Shown here in pieces: positions 18,992-25,149 of a stretch of DNA of 25,149 nt. Source of the stretch: Paramicrosporidium saccamoebae. Taxonomy: Eukaryota > Rozellomycota. The stretch's first letter is position 1. Each line of letters begins with the position of its first letter. The translations under genes and the position numbers were made by a program. The notes under the pieces are model-generated. The model saw nothing but the letters and a program-made list of their open reading frames with translations, ran no database searches and was not told the DNA's origin. Where the stretch lies: contig MTSL01000172.1 in assembly GCA_002794465.1 (NCBI GenBank), forward strand, positions 1 through 25,149. The letters are read 5' to 3'.

Positions 18992-21571
18992 CTACAATTC
19001 CTCTTTTGGTTCTTCTTCCGGTTCTTCTATGAGAGGATGGATTAGAGCGTCGCGATCAGTATAAATTGCAGCCCAATCTTTTCCAAAGCCTAGTAGAACA
19101 GCCGTCTTGAAGATTTGGTCCTTGTCCATTGTTTTTGGTGGTGTGATTCCCCGGAATAGATGCTCTCTAAATGCTTCGGAATCAATTTGCCACTGATGAA
19201 TGGGCACCCCGTAAATTACGGCCTTTCCCACAAAATTAGCGACGCTTTCCCTTTCAAGCTTTTTCAGAGCTGGATGTTGAGCAATGTGGGCCTGCAAGTC
19301 TGGCACTATTTTGGGCAGGACAAAGACACGCTCGGCAAGTGGGAGACTTTGGAAATAATCGTCAAGCAGCTCGAGGAGGAGCGACCATTCGTAGGCACCA
19401 GGAGTAAAATGAAGGGCAAGATAGCGGGCGCGCCAATAGGCATGATCCAGGATGCGTCGAATGATGGGACCGTAGAGGGGAATTGTGAGCAGGTGGGGTG
19501 TTGCGGGGTTTTTCATTATAACAGCCAGGTCGGGAGAGTTGGTATCGATGGCGTCCTCAATGACTCGTAAGTGATGCATTGACCAGGTTTGGAGGACAGA
19601 CAAGTCCTTTGAGCGAGATGAAGGCCTCTTCTGGACGATGCGGTCAATGACAACCTGTCGTTTGCTTACGGAATAAATGCCACCGTAGCACATCTGATCG
19701 ACAAGATCCTTGTAGGCACTGCAGTCCATTCGGGCCAGATGATCTGGGACCAACAGATGCCAATTGAGCACTAATGAGAATCCGTCAAGTTCTGGGAATG
19801 TTTCATTTGGACAGAGAATCTCTCCCATCTTTTTCATATAGTCAGAGGCCGTTGTAGGTGCATCCCAAAATGCATTGACATGCTTCACCGCCAATGTCCC
19901 TGCTGTGAGAATGGCTAGTGCGAACAGCTCCCAATAGGCCGAGTCGTCTTGAGTTTGTAGTTGCAGCAAATGAGCGTTTCGTTTGCGAATTTCAAAGGGC
20001 GAAATGCCCGTGGGGATGGTAACTGGGAATCCCAGGATTTGGTGAATGAGGGAGAGATAGGCATTTGATCCGCCACCCACGCCGTCAACACTCAATAAGG
20101 CTCCATCTCCAAGCGGAGAGGCACACGTCATGGTGGTTGAATGGTCCACAATGGCACGGAAGAAGACGCGCAGCTCATCGTCGTCCTGCAGGTTGCACTT
20201 TACAATTTGAGCCAACACTTGCGACGCTTCGGCATCAGTGATGAGTAGCATGCCTGCAGTAACGGTAGCCACAATGCCATTTAAGAGTTCCAAGTTGCTG
20301 TAGTCCTGGCCGTGTGTCTTGAGTAAGTGTCGACCAACGTCCTTGATGCGATACAGTAGCCTCAGTCGGACATCCAAATCGGGATTTTCATGCAGGCGAG
20401 TCAGCGCCTCGGCGGGCTCGTTTCGGCCCAGAATCAAAAGCGCAGCCTCCGTCTCTCGTCCAAATGTGCCACGGAATTTCTCCCCTATCAGAGTGCCTAC
20501 TAGCTGCACACGCTCTCGCAGAGACATGGCACCATCCATTCCGAAACTCATTAATCGGCAATTGGCGAGTGAAGATAGGGAGGCAGTGAAACCTCGTACA
20601 GTGTCCAAAAGACGCACCATTTGACCATCGGTGCCGGTGCACAGACGCAGCCAAACTGCATCAGAGAGCCGAGGACGGGCGGAGAAGACGTAACGTTCAT
20701 ATTCGGTATACAGCTGATTGGAAGAGACGATGCCGCTGACAGGAGCCATGGCACTAAGTAGTTCTAAATGGGCAGCGTTGTCAACGGCCATGGCGACCTT
20801 GTAGATCCGTGCCAAATGGGGATCAGCAAATGCAAGCAGCGGATTGTATGCCAAAAAGGGTTGGAGAACCGTCTCTAGTCTGGGCATTTTGGTCTCTTTG
20901 GCTTGGGCCTCTTTGCTCAGAAATTCCAAGATTGTATGACTATAGGAGCACACTCGCTCTCGTAGACTGCCTAGGCCCATTTTCTTGGCTTCTTTATCTA
21001 GAGGCGCCAGCCAGTCCAGTTCTGAGTAGCACTGACTAACGCTCTTGACAAAAGGGCTAAGAAACTCGACGACAATGGGATCCTCTTTAGATCGACCATA
21101 TTGCAGCACATAGGTGAGTCGCTCTTCCGAAATCTCTTTTAGCACTGTCTCTTCAACTTGGCCCCGTAGTAAGTATGCTGCAAATTGGAATGGCCTTCGA
21201 AGCTTTAAAACTCCCTTTGTTCCACCCTCTGCCCATCTTAACACCAGGGCTAGCAGACCACGTTGAGATTCTGTCATCCGCTCGTAAATTTTGGATTTCA
21301 ACGTCAAATGGTCGAGCCATCGATTAACCGAAGCAAAACGAGCCGTAAAATTTGTGGTGAACAAGTGCTCAGCAGGATAATTTCGGAGATGGAGAAGAGC
21401 AAGGTGGCGCGGATTGGAGAGACAGGACGCGTCCAGCACTGCACAGGGAACATTCTGAACATCCAAACGACGCATAGCCTCTACAAAGCTCTCGATCCCG
21501 CCCAGCGCCGGTCCACCCAATGCAGCCACAATCTCTACTATTGATAGCAATAGCAGTGGAAATAGGGTCAT
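18992..21571 (-). CDS. unrecognised 859-aa protein with signal peptide and C-terminal KEEL
   Basis: A single uninterrupted frame from a true ATG at 21571. I do not recognise the family. The N terminus (MTLFPLLLLSIVEIVAALGG) is a convincing signal peptide or anchor. The last residues are EEPKEEL, and KEEL is a known variant of the KDEL/HDEL ER-retrieval signal, used for example by ERp72. No second strong membrane segment was seen. There are two N-glycosylation sequons (NFT near residue 75, NET near residue 605) and about a dozen cysteines. The body is rich in Leu and Ala with helix-like periodicity, possibly an alpha-solenoid. Seen together, these suggest a soluble ER-lumen protein. Function is unknown; a fast-evolving ER chaperone or quality-control factor is only one possibility. 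No thioredoxin CxxC or J-domain HPD motif was noticed. Confidence 0.88.
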   Translation of the reverse strand: MTLFPLLLLSIVEIVAALGGPALGGIESFVEAMRRLDVQNVPCAVLDASCLSNPRHLALLHLRNYPAEHLFTTNFTARFASVNRWLDHLTLKSKIYERMTESQRGLLALVLRWAEGGTKGVLKLRRPFQFAAYLLRGQVEETVLKEISEERLTYVLQYGRSKEDPIVVEFLSPFVKSVSQCYSELDWLAPLDKEAKKMGLGSLRERVCSYSHTILEFLSKEAQAKETKMPRLETVLQPFLAYNPLLAFADPHLARIYKVAMAVDNAAHLELLSAMAPVSGIVSSNQLYTEYERYVFSARPRLSDAVWLRLCTGTDGQMVRLLDTVRGFTASLSSLANCRLMSFGMDGAMSLRERVQLVGTLIGEKFRGTFGRETEAALLILGRNEPAEALTRLHENPDLDVRLRLLYRIKDVGRHLLKTHGQDYSNLELLNGIVATVTAGMLLITDAEASQVLAQIVKCNLQDDDELRVFFRAIVDHSTTMTCASPLGDGALLSVDGVGGGSNAYLSLIHQILGFPVTIPTGISPFEIRKRNAHLLQLQTQDDSAYWELFALAILTAGTLAVKHVNAFWDAPTTASDYMKKMGEILCPNETFPELDGFSLVLNWHLLVPDHLARMDCSAYKDLVDQMCYGGIYSVSKRQVVIDRIVQKRPSSRSKDLSVLQTWSMHHLRVIEDAIDTNSPDLAVIMKNPATPHLLTIPLYGPIIRRILDHAYWRARYLALHFTPGAYEWSLLLELLDDYFQSLPLAERVFVLPKIVPDLQAHIAQHPALKKLERESVANFVGKAVIYGVPIHQWQIDSEAFREHLFRGITPPKTMDKDQIFKTAVLLGFGKDWAAIYTDRDALIHPLIEEPEEEPKEEL

Positions 21572-21591
21572 TTGAATATCGCCATGCCAGA

Positions 21592-21720
21592 GATCCTTTT
21601 ATGGATCACTCTTGATTGGACATTTTGAGTGACGGACCAATTATGACTGCTGACCCGTGATGGACCAATCCTAACATGACGAGAGGAGAGTTAGGATATA
21701 TATGGTGAATTATGGTGAAT
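21592..21720 (-). promoter_or_regulatory. putative promoter of the KEEL-protein gene
   Basis: The region upstream of 21571 holds ATTGG at 21615-21619 and CCAAT at 21637-21641 and 21665-21669. The latter two lie in near-identical 11-mers GACGGACCAAT and GATGGACCAAT 28 bp apart. A CATAAAA TATA-like element lies about 25-30 bp before the ATG, within the palindrome GATCC-TTTTAT-GGATC. A perfect 10-bp tandem duplication (TATGGTGAAT) lies at 21701-21720. Confidence 0.4.
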
Positions 21721-21829
21721 CAAAATCTTTTGGTCGTTACTACCAACCCAACTCATAAATACAACAGTTTTGCTGATCATTGGCTATAGAATACCGAGCT
21801 GCCTGCACAATAATAGATATATAGAAAGC

Positions 21830-21835
21830 TTTATT
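21830..21835 (-). promoter_or_regulatory. AATAAA signal touching the Rlp24 stop codon
   Basis: On the minus strand the stop TAA (21837-21835) continues as ATAAAG, so AATAAA starts on the last base of the stop codon. Confidence 0.55.
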
Positions 21836-22314
21836 TAATCGACTTCCATACGGTTCTGGGCAGGCTTGGCGGCAACCTTGATACTCTGTTTCTTTTTGAT
21901 GGTGGGTACCTTGAGGAGATCCATGCCGGTCTGGACCTGCTTCATGGCCTCCTCCTTTTCCTTCTGTACCTTGCCCTGTACTCGGTTCCGGACAAATGCC
22001 CTCTCCCTCTTGGCTCTCACCTCTTGTACCCTCTTTATCGCTCGCACTGTCGTCTCCATCATCTCCCGGTCATAACGCACCGGCACATTCCGTCGCTTCT
22101 CAAACTCAAAGGTAGAGTCCACAGTCATCTCCTTGCCCGCTGCCTTCCGGAAGGCCTTGGTCCAGCGCATCTTGCGGGGATTGCGCTTGGCCTTGAAGTT
22201 TTTGTGACACTTGCTGCGACAGAAACGGAAAAGGGAGCCGTCATTGCGGACAAAGCCCACGCCGTGTCCCGGATAGCATGGGGAGGAACAAAAATAGCAC
22301 TTTTCAACTCTCAT
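21835..22314 (-). CDS. Rlp24/RSL24D1 ribosome biogenesis factor (L24e family)
   Basis: 159 aa in one exon, starting at ATG 22314. The N-terminal L24e zinc-binding fold has [18 protein letters not shown] and [12 protein letters not shown], giving Cys6, Cys9, Cys32 and Cys36 as the zinc ligands. Next comes [15 protein letters not shown], typical of Rlp24 rather than of ribosomal protein eL24. The C-terminal basic, coiled extension (about 85-159) agrees with the biogenesis factor. Rlp24 occupies the eL24 site on pre-60S particles, recruits the AAA ATPase Afg2/Drg1 and is exchanged in the cytoplasm. The length is slightly shorter than yeast Rlp24 (199 aa). Confidence 0.94.
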   Translation of the reverse strand: MRVEKCYFCSSPCYPGHGVGFVRNDGSLFRFCRSKCHKNFKAKRNPRKMRWTKAFRKAAGKEMTVDSTFEFEKRRNVPVRYDREMMETTVRAIKRVQEVRAKRERAFVRNRVQGKVQKEKEEAMKQVQTGMDLLKVPTIKKKQSIKVAAKPAQNRMEVD

Positions 22315-22613
22315 CCTACCCCGGTCGATAACGGAGACGGGACCTATTTGAGCACTAGCGAACTTGTGGATATTATTGAAATGTTATGAAGGTTGTGCGG
22401 TCAAGTTTCCAATATCATTATATTAACAATCTAAATAAATCTTGTAGCATAGCATGTTCTAAGCCGGGTGGCAAACGATTGGCACCAGCCGGTATCTTTT
22501 CTCAGCCCGACCCAGCTTGGTAAATCCCATATCCAATCCCCACCTCAAGCTCAGCCCCGATCTCAAGACTAATTTTGATTATGCTTGCCAATCTTAATAT
22601 ACACCACCGGTTC
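22315..22613. promoter_or_regulatory. Rlp24 upstream region with CCAAT boxes
   Basis: This 299-bp gap precedes Rlp24 and follows the PCID2-like stop codon. It has CCAAT at 22409-22413, 22533-22537 and 22588-22592 and ATTGG at 22488-22492. The 9-mer GTCGATAAC lies at 22324-22332 (GTTATCGAC in gene sense), 9 nt before the ATG. No coding region or RNA gene was recognised. Confidence 0.4.
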
Positions 22614-23850
22614 TTAAAGAAATGTGCTGGGAGGTGGAAAGGCGGCCTTTTTGCTAAGAACAATTAGGCTTTTTTCATGCGAAATATATCCCTTGATAAA
22701 TCCCTAGAGGTCAGAAATGCACTAGTTCTTGTACATGGAAGATGAGATTGGCTGCGATACATTCCACCTCGTCGATTGTCATGTCGGGGATGCCCAATGT
22801 TGCCAGGACAAACTCTACTAACCGTAGGTTCAGTCGATTCTCCTGTTGCATTCCCCGATTTAGTCCAATCAGATAGAGCTTCTTGTAGAAGCTGCGCAGG
22901 ATTAGGTTCCGGAGCTGTAACTGGATGACGAGGAAAATTTCCTTTTTCATATAGAACGACTGGTTGGCAAGCAGCACCTGGTCAAAGAGCCGCAGATCGC
23001 CGGTGCGGACGGCCAGAGCCAAATGGTGGAATTGCGTGTCGAGGCCGTGCCGCGTCAAAAGGTCGGGATGAGGGAGATGGCCATGAATCATCTTGACCAG
23101 CACAAAATACACCATCAGTTCGCGCTTTTGTTTGGCAAATTGGTGTGAACATGTTTTCACGGCATTCTGAAAGAGTTCTTCGGCCTTTTTAAAATCACTC
23201 TGATTCATTGCGAGCCGACCACCAAAGTAGCAGTATGTGACCACCTCAGCCTTGGGGAACTGACTCAATGGTGGAAATTCTACTTTGGTTGTCGTGTCAA
23301 TGGCCCGCACAATGTTATGGCAGAGCCGGATTGTGCCGAGCCGAAAGTATAGCCGGAACAAGAGATTGGCAATGTGAATGGAGGCCCATTTCTTGGACTG
23401 CGACAATGGCGCACGATCTGTAATGGCAGTGGTGAAGGCTCGAGAGAGATGTCGTGCAGCCTCTTCCCGGTCTAAAGAGCCTGCCATAATGGAAAGGTGG
23501 AATAGATTGTCACAAAGACGCTTCAGCAGAGACACTTCGCGACGACTCTCGCTAGTTAGGTTCTTTAACAGCTCCTGTAACGCCGAAACTGCACACTTGC
23601 AGGCTTCAGCAGCAGCTGGAGGTTGACTGGACAGGGCAACAAGAAGACGAATGTGCGAATTTAGCATTTCTGCCAAAGGCACTCCAGTAGGCATATTCAC
23701 AGCTCTCAATGGTGTCGCAAGAAGACCCAATATGGCTGTACTTGTCGGACGAGACGCACTCTTCATTGCTGGAATCCACAAAAGGTCAGCCAGCTGGTCA
23801 TAATCGCGCCCAAGGACAGTCTTGTGCAGCAGGGCTACATACTCGTCCAT
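22614..23850 (-). CDS. PCID2/Thp1-type PCI-domain protein, TREX-2 subunit (two exons)
   Basis: Exons 22735-23850 and 22614-22703 join to about 401 aa, the same size as human PCID2 (399 aa). Family-typical stretches: SKKWASIHIANLLFRLYFRLGTIRLC, RAIDTTTKVEFPP, VVTYCYFGGRLAMNQSDFKKAEELF, LMVYFVLVKMIHGHLP and DEVECIAANLIFHGFIKGYISHEK followed by VLSKKAAFPP. The last block lies on both sides of a 31-nt intron. PCI and winged-helix parts occupy the C-terminal half. The family subunit partners with Sac3/GANP in TREX-2, linking transcription to mRNA export at the nuclear pore; a CSN12-like relative is the main alternative. ATG 23850 (MDEYVALLHK) fits the family N terminus. The frame extends upstream to a GTG at 23916 without ATG. 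Confidence 0.92.
22704..22734 (-). other. intron of the PCID2-like gene, 31 nt
   Basis: In transcript sense it begins GTACAA and ends CTCTAG, with TTCTGAC as branch-like site. The phase 0 junction rebuilds ANLIFH|GFIKGYISH, the strongest family motif. Reading through would end the protein 7 codons later. Confidence 0.95.
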
Positions 23851-24049
23851 GTGTAAAGTAGTGGGATGATTGGCCAACCAATTAGCAGAGATGGAAAATG
23901 TGAACCGTAGGGGCACTGTTGATGAGTGAACTAGTTCTTATTAAAGCACATGGAGCCTTTATAATAAGCGAATACTGTTTAATAAACTCTTCTACCTACG
24001 CGCACGCTTAATGTAAACCGTCTTTGTGGGATAGAAAGTATTCTATGGG

Positions 24050-24151
24050 GTAGACCATTTTACTTGATCATGCTCCAAATAGAGATTACTGTCCTTTAAG
24101 CAAGCTGTTTCACCCGATCATGCTCCAACTCGATATGATATGATATGATAT
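24050..24151. repeat. 50-bp direct repeat pair and GATAT microsatellite
   Basis: GATCATGCTCCAA occurs at 24066-24078 and again at 24116-24128, with weaker similarity just before each copy (TTTTAC-T-T versus TTTCACCC). Directly after the second copy, GATAT is repeated four times at 24132-24151. Confidence 0.8.
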
Positions 24152-24188
24152 TGCCGTTATTATCATTGTTCCACAACCTTTTTTACAG

Positions 24189-24198
24189 CCCCCCCCCC
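24189..24198. repeat. homopolymer run of ten C
   Basis: Ten consecutive C between a T-rich stretch and CACG-type sequence, in noncoding DNA downstream of TBP. The length should be treated as uncertain because homopolymers are error-prone in assembly. Confidence 0.8.
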
Positions 24199-24252
24199 AC
24201 GTATCAAATGAATTCCCATCTATCCACACGCGACCTGGGAACGGAAAATAAT

Positions 24253-24258
24253 TTTATT
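24253..24258 (-). promoter_or_regulatory. AATAAA polyadenylation signal of TBP
   Basis: Canonical hexamer on the minus strand 34 nt after the TBP stop codon. Confidence 0.5.
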
Positions 24259-24292
24259 GATACATGCGTGTTTGTCTATAACCGCAGATTAT

Positions 24293-24978
24293 TTAGGGCT
24301 TGCGGAATTCTGTCAGTACCGGATAAATGTTCTCAAACGCCTGGTAAATCTCATCGCGCACCTTGGCGCCCGTCAGCACAACTTTGCCGCTGACAAAGAT
24401 GAGCAGGACAATCTTGGGCTTGACCATGCGATAGATGAGACCTGGGAACAGTTCCGGTTCGTAGCTGGAGTAATGGCCGTGAGAAAAGGCCAGACCCTCG
24501 AGACGGATGGGAAACTTGACGCCGCAACTGCCGACAATGTTTTGGATTTTAAACTCGGCGAAACGAGCGGGAAAGCCGAGTTTTTGGATGATGCGGGCAT
24601 ACTTGCGAGCAGCCAAACGACAAAACTCTTCGCTTTTGGCACCAGTCACCACCATCTTTCCCGAGGCAAAGATGAGCGCTGTGGTTTTGGGTTCGCGGAT
24701 GCGCATGATGACGGCGGCGAAACGCTTTGGATTATACTCGGCGTTGCGAGCATGGAGGGCAATGGTCTTAAGGTCCAGCCGACACTCCAAGTTCACTGTC
24801 GCCACAACATTCCTATGATTGACTTTACTACTACTAAGACGTACTGCAGGACGGGAACGATGCCACTTGGGTGCTTGGCAAGGTCCACTCCAGTAACAGC
24901 GGGCCGGTCCGCAACTTCGACGGGCGTGTTTCCAAGCAGCCCGTCCAAGTCCACCATGTCCTGTGAGGGAGCAGTCAT
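24293..24978 (-). CDS. TATA-binding protein TBP (two exons)
   Basis: Exons 24845-24978 and 24293-24812 join to about 217 aa. A short N-terminal region ([17 protein letters not shown]) precedes the conserved core of about 180 residues. The core has the two pseudo-symmetric repeats that form the DNA-binding saddle: [33 protein letters not shown] begins the first, and [20 protein letters not shown] the second. [17 protein letters not shown] and [14 protein letters not shown] are the paired strands carrying the TATA-contacting residues. It ends [17 protein letters not shown], as in most TBPs. It acts in TFIID, SL1 and TFIIIB for all three RNA polymerases. The N terminus is minimal and lacks the Gln-rich tract of animals. 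Confidence 0.98.
24813..24844 (-). other. intron of TBP, 32 nt
   Basis: In transcript sense it begins GTACGT and ends ATCATAG, with GTCAAT as branch-like site. The phase 2 junction rebuilds [13 protein letters not shown], near invariant in TBPs. Confidence 0.96.
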
Positions 24979-25044
24979 TGTGTGAGTCGATAACTGTTGT
25001 ACGGAAGGAGTTACCGCCGTCGTACGACGAGCGTTGCCGGGGCC

Positions 25045-25077
25045 TATTTATAAGTCTGGGGGCGGCCTTGGGCCAAT
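25045..25077 (-). promoter_or_regulatory. TBP core promoter: TATA box, GC box and CCAAT box
   Basis: On the minus strand TATAAATA lies at 25052-25045, about 67-74 bp before the ATG. A GC-rich GGGGGCGG element (plus strand, about 25058-25065) and CCAAT (plus strand, 25073-25077) lie just upstream. This order and spacing is that of a classic RNA polymerase II promoter. A TATA box at the TBP gene itself would allow autoregulation, which is inference. Confidence 0.6.
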
Positions 25078-25138
25078 CAGCGATTGCCGACAACAATACC
25101 CTTGTTTAAGGCATATTTACGAGTGAGGTTGAGTTAGA

Positions 25139-25149
25139 GGGGGGGGGGG
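25139..25149. repeat. terminal run of eleven G at window edge
   Basis: The window ends in an unbroken G run. It is not a telomere-type repeat. It most likely marks a contig break at a homopolymer, so sequence beyond it is unknown. Confidence 0.7.

Larger units (their letters stand above)
23851..24292. promoter_or_regulatory. PCID2-like upstream region and TBP 3' flank
   Basis: This 442-bp gap has no gene that I can support. Near the PCID2-like ATG there are facing CCAAT motifs: ATTGG at 23869-23873 and CCAAT at 23878-23882. On the minus strand TATAAAGG lies at 23963-23956, about 106 bp before the ATG and so a TATA candidate. Further right are a short hairpin (ATAGAA-AGTA-TTCTAT), the repeats listed separately and the TBP polyadenylation signal. 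Confidence 0.4.

Noticed and set aside
22430-22530. Small RNA gene in the Rlp24 upstream gap
   Set aside because: A GC-rich imperfect hairpin is visible around 22470-22500, but there are no tRNA A/B boxes, snoRNA C/D boxes or other family signals.
24257-24985. 242-aa plus-strand frame opposite TBP
   Set aside because: It is entirely antisense to the highly conserved TBP exons and intron; conservation explains its openness.
25130-25149. Telomere at the right end
   Set aside because: The sequence becomes a plain G run without a repeating telomeric unit; a contig break is the simpler reading.

Overview
This is a gene-dense nuclear fragment from a compact eukaryote, most likely a fungus. It holds ten confidently placed protein genes in 25 kb, and most intergenic gaps are under about 450 bp. 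The fungal reading rests on a CAP59/CMT1-type (GT69) mannosyltransferase, CCAAT-rich upstream regions and the general gene content. Nine introns can be placed by reading frame and family alignment. All are only 28-34 nt long and all end in TAG. Five genes carry an AATAAA signal overlapping or touching the stop codon. Together these suggest a reduced genome, for example an early-diverging fungus near Rozellomycota or the microsporidian relatives. That placement is inference; no rRNA or phylogenetic marker was compared.

Layout, left to right. 1-105: an 18-bp tandem repeat at the window edge, possibly the start of a leftward gene. 104-1819 (+): Mrc1/claspin-like replication checkpoint mediator. 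1813-2045: decayed, coding-looking 87-88 bp tandem repeats. 2014-4605 (+): GPI ethanolamine phosphate transferase 1 (PIG-N/MCD4). 4678-14006 (+): a giant HUWE1/TOM1 HECT E3 ubiquitin ligase of three exons and about 3086 aa. 14031-14209: a 13-bp minisatellite. 14265-14909 (-): the 26S proteasome assembly chaperone Nas2/PSMD9, three exons. 15025-16086 (-): a GT69 mannosyltransferase. 16511-18672 (+): a C-terminal-motor kinesin-14, four exons. 18749-18920: a 37-bp tandem repeat between convergent genes. 18992-21571 (-): an unrecognised 859-aa protein with a signal peptide and a C-terminal KEEL. 21835-22314 (-): ribosome biogenesis factor Rlp24. 22614-23850 (-): PCID2/Thp1-type PCI protein, two exons. 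24293-24978 (-): TATA-binding protein, two exons, followed upstream by a TATA box, GC box and CCAAT box. The window ends in an 11-base G run.

The genes are housekeeping genes from unrelated pathways (replication checkpoint, GPI anchors, ubiquitin/proteasome, secretory glycosylation, spindle motor, ribosome assembly, mRNA export, general transcription). There is no operon logic. No mobile element, tRNA, rRNA or CRISPR array was seen. The most distinctive signals are the uniform tiny introns, the polyadenylation signals fused to stop codons, the tandem repeats concentrated at gene 3' ends, and the unassigned putative ER-lumen protein.
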